A model generated the notes under the pieces. The model was given only the letters and a program-made list of their open reading frames with translations, had not been told where the DNA came from and ran no database searches. A stretch of DNA of 9,547 nt, from positions 1 through 9,547 of the forward strand of contig JAGBGB010000229.1 in assembly GCA_017936205.1 (NCBI GenBank), written 5' to 3'. Origin of the DNA: Oscillospiraceae bacterium (GTDB lineage: Bacteria > Bacillota > Clostridia > Oscillospirales > Oscillospiraceae). Positions 6,001 through 9,547 of the stretch are shown in pieces (the stretch's first letter is position 1; each line of letters starts with the position of its first letter). The position numbers and the translations under genes were made by a program.

Positions 6001-8884
6001 ATGAGTTAGGATAGGTAGCGCTGTTTTCAGCGTATATGGTCCCACCTTCCAAATGCAAGGATCCCTTCTCCATCCAGATTACATTAGAAGTAGGATCCTC
6101 TATTTTAAAAACAAGTCTACCTGCCGCAGAAATATGGGAATCATATACCTTAACAGAGGAATTGCTTAAGCAGCGAATCGCCGTCGGTATGCTATGCACC
6201 TTAACACCATAGAGCTCCAAACCGGATTCGGGCTTCGGTCCATCCACGCGAATGAGACCATAAGAGGTCGAAGTGCCGATGATCCCACCGGTTTTCTCCG
6301 CAGTGGTTTCGAAGGACACATTACCGTTACAATCGCAGATCCGCAGGTCGGAATCCGTATTCTGCAAGAAAATGTGATTCTCGCCGCTGAAGGTGAGCTT
6401 GTGTCCGTTCAGACAGAGATCAACAGCATCAGTAATCTGAATCACTGCATCCACCGAAACATCGTTGGTCAGATAGTAGCTACCCTTAGCCAATACTATT
6501 GTTCCGTTCAAAGCCTCGCCGTCCTGATCCAGATCCTTCAGATCATCATAACTGCTGATGGGAATGTCGAAATCCACATTAGGATCATCCTCGGATTCGC
6601 TCATATGGCAATCCACACTCATGGTGTGGATGTGTGTCTGCTTGCACACAGCCTCGATGGTTACAGCATAGTCGGGCATGGTGAAGGTGTAGGTGCCGTT
6701 GCCGTTGTCGGTGTAGTCCAGCTCCTCCCTCTCACCCTCGGTGTTGTAGACATAGAAGGAATCGAAGGAATAGCCCTCATCGGGAGTTACCTTTGCGGCA
6801 ATCGTTGTCCCGGTAGTGGCTTCTGCAGGAACGCCTGTTATAGTGCATTTCTCTTCCTTTACCGTAATATCATAGAGGGGGATGTAGAAGTGCACCTCGT
6901 TGTTTGCGGTAGTTCCTGCAGGCTCGGTAGCGGTGTTCAGAATGCCCACTCTGTGACCATCTGCACTGGTAAATAGAGTTGTAGTTTCTACAGTAGTGAC
7001 AGGAGTCTCACCGTGATAGCTGTGCCATCCGTCAGTGATCCTTACAGGAGCATTTACTTCGGGTGCTTGGGCAGACTTTACGCTGTAGGAGCCCTGTGCC
7101 GGGGACAAAGCACCCGTCACAGTAATCATCTTGCCGGTGCTTAGGTAGACATCCGCAGTCTTGCCGGAGACAGCAGGACCCCCGGACAGCTTGAATGCCG
7201 CGCCGTTGTGGTACACACCATAGGTGCTGCCGGTAACAGAGCCACCCTCCAGTGTCAGTGTTCCCGTAACATTAATACCATTGGTATTGCCTGTTATATT
7301 GCCTCCGGAAACAGTAGCAGAAGCATTGACATTCCCAATGTTTATGCCGTTTTTCGCACCTGTAACAGTGCCTCCTGTCATTTCCAAGACAGGGTTTCCA
7401 AAAGTAATGTAAATACCATCATTGGTGGTACCACTGACGGTGCCACCGGTCATGTTGACGATTCGCTTGGCAGCGGAGTAACCGGTGGCGGAATTGGCAA
7501 CTACACCATAGGCACCGGTAACAGTGCCCCCATTGATGTTAACCTGGTTGTTCAACCTAATGCCTATCAGTTTTCCGTAGATATAGGCATCCCCTTCAAT
7601 CGTTGCAGTGCCTATGGAGCTGCTGCTAGCTGAAGCAACTTCTATGCCGTAGCAATCACTCTCAACGCGTCCACCGCTGCAAATTGCCTGACCAAAGCAG
7701 TAGATTCCTACAGGATTGCCGGAATTCATGCTCTGGGAGGGATTCGTCTTCCTAGCCTCCACCAAGCCTCCATAAACATAACACATAGAGCTCTTGTTGT
7801 TGGTATAGATGGCCCTGATATTACCGGATCCCGTAGCATAGACCCTACCATCATGAAGCTCATAGGTGCCGGAGCTGTAAATGTATACGCCATAAATTCC
7901 GGTACTCGTGTTACTGTTTCCGGTAGCCTCGATCAGGGAATCATTATACTGCCTTGCCACTGCGCCGGAGCCACCGCTAAAACAATGTAAGCCAAAAACA
8001 TACTTAACGGTTCCGCTTCCCGTTGCCTTCGACCGGAGTGCACCGCTGTACAGGTTCAGATAAGCAGTGCTATTCATACCTGAGGAGGAATTATCTATGG
8101 CCATCAGGTTTGTAGAACCCTCTACATAAATCGTACCGCCATACATGTTTACCGTACCATTATTTCTAATGGCACAGTTAAAATAGAGAGAATAATAATT
8201 AGGCGACCCAGTCCCTGCAGAAGCATTCACACGGCTGATCTTGCCGCTTCCGTAGGGCTGCTCCTCTGTTCTCTGGGAGCAATCGCAGATATTCAGCGTA
8301 CCGCCTTGCTGCACGAAAATATCGTTCACACTGGCTGTTCCCAAGTTCATGGTATGACCATTGAGGCAGAGGTTCACCGTTTCACTGATGATGATCTGAG
8401 AGCTGCAGCTAATGTCTTCTGTCAGAACATAGCTTCCTGCACGGAGGGTGTTGCTGCTCATATAGCTGTACAGTTCCTCGAAACTGCCGATAGGAATGTC
8501 GAACTCCACTGCCTCACCATGAGTCGGATCGGTGCATTGCCTACCGTTCCTGAAATCCTCACAGCTCGCACCGTAGATGCAGTGCATATGAGTCTCGGTG
8601 TCCCTCTTAGGAAGCTTTGTTTCCTCCGACTCGGACTCTGTGGGAGAAGTGGTAGCCACCTGTCCGCTGACAGACTCCTCTCCAAGGTCCTGCGCCTGAG
8701 TAGAGGGCTCAGGGGCTACAGTCTCTGTGGGCTCCTGTGCCTCAGGCAGGATGGTCACCGGCTCGAAGTGATGCTCTGTGTGGGTGCCGTCGATGATCAC
8801 GGGGCCTCGGGCAAAGACCTGTCCGGGCACCAGAGACAGTAGCATCCCAAGAGTCAGCAACATGGCTAAAAAGCGTTTTCTCAT
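1..8884 (-). CDS. Giant secreted multi-module beta-helix protein (N-terminal 2961 residues; C-terminus beyond the window)
   Basis: One uninterrupted frame runs from ATG at 8884 to the window edge. Widely spaced landmarks (C202, C852, C1511, C2129, A2855) all fall in this one frame, so there is no net frameshift. ATG 8884 is chosen because AAAGGA sits nine bases upstream and the next residues form a classic signal peptide. The in-frame ATG at 8902 has no ribosome site and would put six extra residues ahead of the signal. The order seen is signal peptide, acidic linker, four modules of about 600-660 residues, then unique beta-rich domains. Gly, Ser, Thr and Asn dominate the modules, as expected for right-handed parallel beta-helices (pectin-lyase-like fold). 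Proteins of this style are common, and poorly characterised, in gut Clostridia. No glycosidase or lyase active site was recognised, so an adhesive, structural or glycan-binding surface role is inferred only. The part in view is already about 300 kDa. Confidence 0.95.
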   Translation of the reverse strand, partial: MRKRFLAMLLTLGMLLSLVPGQVFARGPVIIDGTHTEHHFEPVTILPEAQEPTETVAPEPSTQAQDLGEESVSGQVATTSPTESESEETKLPKRDTETHMHCIYGASCEDFRNGRQCTDPTHGEAVEFDIPIGSFEELYSYMSSNTLRAGSYVLTEDISCSSQIIISETVNLCLNGHTMNLGTASVNDIFVQQGGTLNICDCSQRTEEQPYGSGKISRVNASAGTGSPNYYSLYFNCAIRNNGTVNMYGGTIYVEGSTNLMAIDNSSSGMNSTAYLNLYSGALRSKATGSGTVKYVFGLHCFSGGSGAVARQYNDSLIEATGNSNTSTGIYGVYIYSSGTYELHDGRVYATGSGNIRAIYTNNKSSMCYVYGGLVEARKTNPSQSMNSGNPVGIYCFGQAICSGGRVESDCYGIEVASASSSSIGTATIEGDAYIYGKLIGIRLNNQVNINGGTVTGAYGVVANSATGYSAAKRIVNMTGGTVSGTTNDGIYITFGNPVLEMTGGTVTGAKNGINIGNVNASATVSGGNITGNTNGINVTGTLTLEGGSVTGSTYGVYHNGAAFKLSGGPAVSGKTADVYLSTGKMITVTGALSPAQGSYSVKSAQAPEVNAPVRITDGWHSYHGETPVTTVETTTLFTSADGHRVGILNTATEPAGTTANNEVHFYIPLYDITVKEEKCTITGVPAEATTGTTIAAKVTPDEGYSFDSFYVYNTEGEREELDYTDNGNGTYTFTMPDYAVTIEAVCKQTHIHTMSVDCHMSESEDDPNVDFDIPISSYDDLKDLDQDGEALNGTIVLAKGSYYLTNDVSVDAVIQITDAVDLCLNGHKLTFSGENHIFLQNTDSDLRICDCNGNVSFETTAEKTGGIIGTSTSYGLIRVDGPKPESGLELYGVKVHSIPTAIRCLSNSSVKVYDSHISAAGRLVFKIEDPTSNVIWMEKGSLHLEGGTIYAENSATYPNSSAYGIRDSGASSIELLDAQINAVSGSAQAYGIYTASTGVRSIEGCTIDARTTSSGAYGIQAENSGALTITQCPSVSATGNGSVYGLLIEDSVSAWVSDSAVSAEGNGSIQGLMTNESASVEVSDSTITATGKSGETTGIKKVSTGTLTLSGTEISATVENGNTYGIYGSSNTISLTGCKVNAELTGSGTKAMGILGNGSELIVSDSEIYATGNQCSEAYGILIGNMAKLTDSSVQATAAAGRIYGISQNGTLEIDGKVTINGSAKAAEGTTFTGNAADIYLPTNKVVTIGESHEVTDTYSVYTDVVPRPNQPVRITLNWDEVHASVTQFPFVDARAKYDVRKLAAGEYGATVNNELYLTLYDVEVETQGPGTVVFGNDDQRSYAVGDTVQFTATAEAGGSVDRVTATYVDENGTEQTIELTPSADDPNTYTFTMPAEDVTVTVRFEGPHEHYMAADTEKGLPTPNQEDPNHNDSEYVLFNRRLGSQADLESYMDANGVLQPGNYVLTNSFAFDKPITLNGEVNLCLKGQTLNMGGNAITVESGTLNICDCDTTTAGLITGTAADGVIKVSQGATMNLYGGTFASSTGTVIHNWGTVNTDGLISQDSNGNTSGSTTRITGPKDVIVNEFRAELNVTNASVYTGKHTTLIMNKAGTVTARATYMETPLGGGSYTCAIYNAPFETGGIIYGGSATVEEGTMVTTPVGTSGTRGGYYGIYNEAGSVVVNGGWIEVYDRGIVNCDQMYTPLAGGVAKKNNVTVNGGYIRATVYGIYNIGAEVRITGGTIFTDGSEAYWQGGDASQEDWTEIIASVYNINGGTVDISGEDTLIWSLNGMHALCNCGGVVNIHDGTFRGLGNRGVIYNGPLYALNVSPQPEKGIPCEIYMEGGLVTHSDTDNWRYDDAPTKGIYNNGEHAKTVMTGGTIDMTHSAMKGSFGIYNTAKSTVIMSGAPYIETLTGDIYLAKDVTIRVAEDGKLLTRKDKEDRGYYTVWTEEIPTKAKPYVQITTGWYPNYEQERPYLFRDARETYQVFQLEKPVPYELYLVLHNHYMAVDWETGHPDPETPNVPGCHADGTPVGDRVYFDLYIDQQDIPQSGSLTIGDAEVYRPTDATYGTYTYVLKSNLVLKAGQSLVINGTVDLCLAGNKIILDGGKIDIATSDLIPDHVRICDCKLFNDENPVEGESGIYGTNISSALISCRGSGSIDRSLALYGILMEATGNSSSGAYGVQFFDGTAVAESCTIHVNSTANGSIYGLWGNGTGLGVYGGSVTAESNGSAYGIQCLPGSTPGSLVVDGTGITSTAGTGTAYGIFHNGGGAGTIKGATITTTSDGNYVYGMMIMPGNGVSPTTVTDCTVTATSAAEQNGISCYGIAITGASPVEVKGGTVSATGNLGTHGIFAVSGANFTADNVEIKAVSHKDVANGIYTGSATVTAKDSTKIEAVANTGDAYGINAGGSTVTAENGVKIHALAENRDAYGIYVGGSTVTVDKAEINAVSNSNGIADGIENMGTTTIYSGTITGGRYGIAHMSGTLNMCGSPVVNGPVADIYLAMKQVITVIGALGEPKKGAGRYTFADTYSVLTEEKLDPKTNPIRITTGWDNHHDYGDGHPFTSVDFYGVYTLPKEIPYLVTETAEDIYFAFDGVPVVLYLTEGVTAQTDTASMLEAILNADSEEKIFDKSKNHTLIELTRESQDESETQVFHFNPVKDIDGNDTAYQFTADTTGAQGERLILSYKVEGIDTVYYAYINVTPQVYKLSNSLFVLDYGITADLTKNGNLYTKDILPGTGFGMNPSEEVNSSISLEAYTTELPSYVDVTQGITDGKTLIVTSTGGNGVMGNFTITDDYKTALYTPRGTMETADVIYMVLRAHKLNTTVSDLGSADPTKEVELFKQIKIIPANVVYYEDTIFKYTDTTGNEITVANGNNATATQDGDRNSPYGSDSTYAEYVEGNLGSLGSYTTIHITEDGEVLSFDFTGTGFELVGSTTMNSGMMILTLSKGGSVVY
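2..328 (-). other. C-terminal beta domain of YYED ... FTGTGFE type, residues 2853-2961 (continues out of the window)
   Basis: Starts near ANVVYYEDTIFKY and contains YGSDSTYAEY, then SFDFTGTGFELVG and the start of another strand (MILTLSK). The pairing of an aromatic YYE start with an FxFxGTGF(D/E) strand recurs in large extracellular Clostridia proteins and looks like a jelly-roll or carbohydrate-binding-like beta-sandwich. The window cuts the chain just after this strand, so completeness, further copies and any cell-wall anchor cannot be seen. Confidence 0.45.
335..757 (-). other. Probable Ig/cadherin-like beta domain, residues 2710-2850
   Basis: The segment begins VYKLSNSLFVLDYG and continues ITADLTKNG, with a later GNFTIT...YTPRG and ADVIYMVLR. 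The order VxxLDYG..xxLTxN ... YTP ... DxxxYxV resembles cadherin-like or Ig-like domains often seen near the C-terminal side of large Clostridia surface proteins. There are no Cys and no clear calcium-binding DxNDN. The assignment is by pattern only. Confidence 0.4.
1091..2872 (-). other. Module 4 (residues 2005-2598): Cys-capped beta-helix of AYGI type
   Basis: Entry motif HNHYMAVDWE (2005 on), followed by a longer pre-cap segment than in the other modules. The cap is LCLAGN with C2099 and ICDC with C2127 and C2129. The helix has about a dozen AYGI-like coils; five in a row (Gly2354, 2381, 2408, 2435, 2462) are exactly 27 residues apart. The exit segment runs from DIYL (D2504) to IRITTGW (W2556), then a Tyr/Phe-rich domain ends in DIYFAF. 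No InlB-like repeat follows; the chain passes into the unique C-terminal region. Confidence 0.75.
1439..2377 (-). repeat. AYGI coil array in module 4, with an exact 81-bp run
   Basis: Glycine codons of YGI-like motifs lie at 2375, 2330, 2249, 2174, 2084, 2003, 1901, 1823, 1742, 1661, 1580, 1499 and 1439. From 1823 to 1499 four consecutive spacings are exactly 81 bp. Two neighbouring units (1580-1660 and 1661-1741) share about two thirds of their bases by hand alignment, including a perfect 12-base match at the AYG codons. This is the least diverged part of the protein's repeats. Confidence 0.8.
2876..4657 (-). other. Module 3 (residues 1410-2003): Cys-capped beta-helix of GGTI/GIYN type, no InlB-like tail
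   Basis: Entry motif HEHYMAADTE (1410 on), then GNYVLTNSF. The cap is LCLKGQ with C1486 and ICDC with C1509 and C1511. Coils carry NGGYI, TGGTI, NGGTV and MTGGTI turns alternating with GIYN. The exit segment runs from DIYL (D1918) to VQITTGW (W1968), then FRDAR and YELYLVL lead straight into the entry motif of module 4. The InlB-like domain found after modules 1 and 2 is absent, which accounts for most of the shorter length. Confidence 0.75.
4664..4921 (-). other. InlB/Flg_new-like beta repeat, residues 1322-1407
   Basis: The segment starts YDVEVETQGPGTV, carries the expected YAVGDTVQFTATA strand and ends NTYTFTMPAEDVTVTVRFE. It is the closer match of the two to the family pattern (GxG near the start, a G(D/T)TV strand, TFTMP near the end). 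It links module 2 to module 3. Confidence 0.75.
5267..5992 (-). repeat. Ten-coil array with a period of about 81 bp in module 2
   Basis: The glycine codon of each AYGI-like motif lies at 5990, 5909, 5828, 5747, 5669, 5588, 5507, 5423, 5342 and 5267 (lowest base of each codon). The spacings are 81, 81, 81, 78, 81, 81, 84, 81 and 75 bp. Each step is one predicted beta-helix coil of about 27 residues, with a small hydrophobic-rich strand followed by T/SxxxI/VxA. DNA identity between coils is low, so this is an old protein-level repeat rather than a recent DNA duplication. Confidence 0.8.
6641..6874 (-). other. InlB/Flg_new-like beta repeat, residues 671-748
   Basis: The segment starts YDITV and ends NGTYTFTMPDYAVTIEAVCK. 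The TYTFTMP(A/D)..VT(I/V) ending is typical of the divergent InlB B-repeat (Flg_new_2) family of small extracellular beta domains. It links module 1 to the entry motif of module 2. These repeats usually act as spacers in surface proteins of Gram-positive bacteria. Family assignment is from recalled motifs, not a profile search. Confidence 0.65.
6641..8590 (-). other. Module 1 (residues 99-748): Cys-capped beta-helix of GGT type plus InlB-like tail
   Basis: Entry motif HMHC (99-102) with further Cys at 108 and 117, then FDIPI and GSYVLTEDI. The cap is LCLNGH with C173 and ICDC with C200 and C202. The helix coils carry GGT(V/I)-type turns: INGGTV near residue 452, MTGGTV near 480 and 504, then SGGNI and EGGSV, often followed by G(I/V)(Y/N). 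The exit segment runs from DVYL (D578) to VRITDGW (W620). A short domain follows, then an InlB/Flg_new-like repeat (671-748). Most likely a right-handed parallel beta-helix closed by a disulfide-bearing N-cap; the fold and the disulfide are inferred. Confidence 0.75.
8591..8773 (-). other. Acidic Pro/Thr/Ser/Glu-rich linker, residues 38-98
   Basis: This segment is dense in Glu, Pro, Thr, Ser and Gln (for example PEAQEPTETVAPEPSTQ and SPTESESEET), has no Cys and shows no predicted secondary-structure pattern. It separates the mature N-terminus from the first module and probably forms a flexible extended spacer. It could also be an O-glycosylated stalk; the sequence alone does not say. Confidence 0.75.
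8810..8884 (-). other. Signal peptide, residues 1-25
   Basis: The N-terminus MRKRF gives a short basic n-region. It is followed by a hydrophobic core rich in Leu and Met (residues 6-19) and a c-region ending PGQVFA, with the likely signal peptidase I cut after Ala25, before Arg-Gly-Pro. There is no lipobox Cys, so this is not a lipoprotein. The mature protein should be exported by Sec. Confidence 0.9.
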
Positions 8885-8893
8885 TTCATCGCG

Positions 8894-8899
8894 TCCTTT
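8894..8899 (-). promoter_or_regulatory. Shine-Dalgarno site of the giant gene
   Basis: On the minus strand AAAGGA lies nine bases before ATG 8884. It overlaps codons that would be 2 and 3 of a start at ATG 8902, which itself is preceded only by AT-rich sequence. This decides the start in favour of 8884. Confidence 0.8.
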
Positions 8900-8945
8900 C
8901 ATAAAATTTAATAACAGAATGTTTTTTTGAGTGATTCAGTGATCC

Positions 8946-8967
8946 AGATCCTGCCCATGGGGGATCT
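8946..8967 (-). promoter_or_regulatory. Small hairpin in the leader of the giant gene
   Basis: AGATCC and GGATCT (8946-8951 with 8962-8967) form a six-base-pair stem, extendable by one wobble pair, around an eight-base loop. It lies about 60 nt upstream of the start codon. No T-run follows on either strand, so it does not look like a terminator, and it does not resemble a riboswitch I know. It may be incidental. Confidence 0.25.
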
Positions 8968-9046
8968 ATAGAATGCCTTCGATGACTACATTTCGCCCAA
9001 GACAGAATGCTGCATCATGATAACCTCAAAAAAATATACACACAGT

Positions 9047-9075
9047 AATGTAACATACTTATCCAATTATTGCAA
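9047..9075 (-). promoter_or_regulatory. Candidate sigma-A-type promoter for the giant gene
   Basis: Minus strand: -35 TTGCAA (9075-9070), a 17-base spacer, then -10 TACATT (9052-9047) preceded by TG one base away (TGTTACATT), an extended -10. Each hexamer matches the consensus at four of six positions. A very AT-rich stretch upstream (about 9077-9125) could act as an UP element. Transcription would start near 9040, giving a leader of about 155 nt. Confidence 0.45.
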
Positions 9076-9411
9076 CATCTTTTTTGCTTGTATTTCACCT
9101 GTTATATTGAATTTTATATATTTTTGCATATATTGCTGTAAAATTCACCATGAGATTGGGATATCCGTGCATTTCTTTTAATCGGAAAGCAAAGCTGTAG
9201 GAATATGGGGAGGAGTTTTGCACCAATGCCTTAAATCGAACGCAGATCCGAAGTGTGACGGGGTGATGGAAACAGAAAAGGCTATGAGGATCTTGCTGTA
9301 TTTGATCGGTGCGGTTCAGATAAGGAGGAGATAACATCATTACACGACTCCCTGGATCCGCTTCTCACAAGGCTCTGAATATGGAAAGGAGGCCGACCCC
9401 TTGCTTTTGAT

Positions 9412-9474
9412 ATGCTCCCCATAGAGTAGACACTCGAAATAACAAAAATTTCGAGACTACACTATGGGGAGTAT
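9412..9474 (+). terminator. Long imperfect hairpin with T-run, enclosing the transposase ribosome site
   Basis: CTCCCCATAG (9415-9424) pairs with CTATGGGGAG (9462-9471). After an A/A mismatch, GTAG (9426-9429) pairs with CTAC (9457-9460). After a small internal loop, CTCGAAAT (9433-9440) pairs with ATTTCGAG (9448-9455). The loop is seven bases, and three weaker pairs extend the foot. TATTTTTT (9472-9479) follows, so for plus-strand transcripts this has the form of a Rho-independent terminator. The right arm also contains GGGGAG, the apparent Shine-Dalgarno site. No T-run follows on the minus strand. Confidence 0.7.
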
Positions 9475-9547
9475 TTTTTATGATCAAGAGAAAAGTCACA
9501 CCAGAAGATAAAATATTAGCAGTAGAAGCATATTTGAGGGGAGAACA
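9413..9547 (+). mobile_element. Left end of a probable IS3-family insertion sequence (truncated by the window)
   Basis: A transposase-like start at 9480 is preceded by an extended inverted repeat, as expected at an IS end. The boundary is uncertain. 9413 is proposed because IS3-family ends usually begin with TG and TGCTCCCCATAGAG begins here, at the foot of the hairpin. No target-site duplication can be checked because the right end lies outside. The element points away from the giant gene. Confidence 0.55.
9480..9547 (+). CDS. IS3-family transposase, first ORF (OrfA-like), first 22 codons
   Basis: ATG at 9480 has GGGGAG (9466-9471) eight bases upstream. The peptide begins MIKRKVTPEDK and continues with AVEAYLRGE. 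That matches the start of OrfA proteins of the IS3 family (IS150-like): a few basic residues, then the first helix of an N-terminal helix-turn-helix, usually (K/R)(V/Y)(S/T)xExKxxxVxxYLxG. OrfA binds the IS ends and, through programmed frameshifting into OrfB with its DDE domain, makes the active transposase; none of that is in view. An orphan helix-turn-helix protein cannot be excluded, but the terminal hairpin favours an IS. Confidence 0.65.
   Translation, partial: MIKRKVTPEDKILAVEAYLRGE

Larger units (their letters stand above)
4664..6634 (-). other. Module 2 (residues 751-1407): Cys-capped beta-helix of AYGI type plus InlB-like tail
   Basis: Entry motif HIHTMSVDCH (751-760), then FDIPI again and GSYYLTNDV. 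The cap is LCLNGH with C824 and ICDC with C850 and C852. The helix has ten regularly spaced AYGI/TYGI/IYGI-like coils (Gly965 to Gly1206) separated by 25-28 residues, mostly 27. The exit segment runs from DIYL (D1239) to VRITLNW (W1280), followed by the FVDAR...NELYL domain and an InlB/Flg_new-like repeat (1322-1407). The coil motif differs from module 1 although the frame around it is the same. Confidence 0.75.
8903..9411. other. Intergenic region without a convincing gene
   Basis: The left part (to about 9125) holds the promoter, leader hairpin and a ten-codon minus-strand open frame (9018-8986) behind GAGG. From 9126 to 9411 no known gene was found. An 81-codon minus-strand frame (9095-9340) has a fair upstream purine stretch but no recognisable motif. 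On the plus strand there are two strong Shine-Dalgarno-like sequences, AAGGAGG at 9322-9328 (no ATG, GTG or TTG at the right distance) and AAAGGAGG at 9385-9392 (TTG eight bases later). The plus strand is otherwise broken by stops. This could be remnants of genes or simply leader sequence left by the insertion to the right. Confidence 0.6.

Noticed and set aside
128..8842. Numerous plus-strand open frames of 60-296 codons (for example 4589-5479, 965-1765, 6194-6976)
   Set aside because: They lie antisense to the intact minus-strand frame, are rich in Cys, His and Ile without domains, and lack consistent ribosome sites. They are shadows produced by the codon use and repeats of the giant gene.
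1..8884. Polysaccharide lyase or glycosidase activity suggested by the beta-helix
   Set aside because: The pectin-lyase-like fold is inferred from Gly-rich coils only. I saw no conserved catalytic Asp/Arg/Lys cluster typical of the lyases or GH28-like enzymes, so no enzymatic role is claimed.
8900..8902. In-frame upstream ATG of the giant gene
   Set aside because: There is no Shine-Dalgarno in front of it, and it would add MKGRDE before a signal peptide that is already complete. Its own early codons contain the ribosome site for ATG 8884.
8914..9009. ACAGAATG occurring twice (8914-8921 and 9002-9009) as a possible operator pair
   Set aside because: Eight bases, direct, 88 bp apart in AT-rich DNA, with no symmetry. 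Chance is an adequate explanation.
8886..9046. A cyclic di-GMP riboswitch or similar aptamer in the leader
   Set aside because: Such switches often control large Clostridia surface proteins, so I looked for their conserved core segments. None is present, and the leader has only one small stem.
9266..9334. Plus-strand frame starting METEKAMRILLYLIG
   Set aside because: Hydrophobic and tempting as a small membrane peptide, but only 22 codons with no properly spaced ribosome site and a stop inside the next purine-rich stretch.
9095..9340. An 81-codon minus-strand frame just upstream of the giant gene's promoter
   Set aside because: It has a fair purine-rich stretch seven bases before its ATG, but no recognisable domain or coherent amino-acid pattern. 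It ends about 20 bases upstream of the candidate -35. Too weak to call.

Overview
The window is dominated by one gene. A single open reading frame on the minus strand starts at 8884 and runs without a stop to the left edge: 2961 codons with no end in view. It encodes a giant secreted protein, probably displayed on the cell surface, made almost entirely of beta-helix repeat modules. The many open frames on the plus strand across this stretch are shadows of it. The organism is most likely a gut-type Clostridia member (Bacillota; Lachnospiraceae or Oscillospiraceae would fit). This rests on the style of the protein (LCLNG...ICDC caps, GGT(V/I) and AYGI coils, InlB/Flg_new-type linkers), the strong purine-rich Shine-Dalgarno sites and the IS3-type transposase start. 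It is an inference; nothing in the window fixes the genus.

Layout, read in the direction of the gene (right to left). An AT-rich promoter region lies at about 9047-9125 with an extended -10 promoter candidate, followed by a leader of about 155 nt and a Shine-Dalgarno site. The protein then has a signal peptide (residues 1-25), an acidic Pro/Thr/Ser/Glu-rich linker (38-98) and four large modules starting near residues 99, 751, 1410 and 2005. Each module has the same order: an HxHxMxxD-like entry motif, a segment ending in GxYxLT, a cap carrying LCL(N/K/A)G followed 25-30 residues later by ICDC, a beta-helix, and an exit motif (D(V/I)YL ... (V/I)(R/Q)IT..W) leading into a short Tyr/Phe-rich domain. 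Modules 1 and 2 end in an InlB/Flg_new-like repeat that modules 3 and 4 lack. After module 4 come about 360 residues of other beta domains. The true C-terminus, and with it any anchor (SLH, sortase motif or other), is outside the window.

To the right, 8903-9479 holds no convincing gene. At 9480 a second coding sequence starts on the plus strand and runs off the window after 22 codons. It looks like the first ORF of an IS3-family insertion sequence. Just before it is a long imperfect hairpin (9412-9474) that contains the transposase's Shine-Dalgarno site and is followed by a T-run. The IS and the giant gene are divergently oriented and share no visible function. I see no RNA gene, CRISPR array, defence island or biosynthetic cluster.
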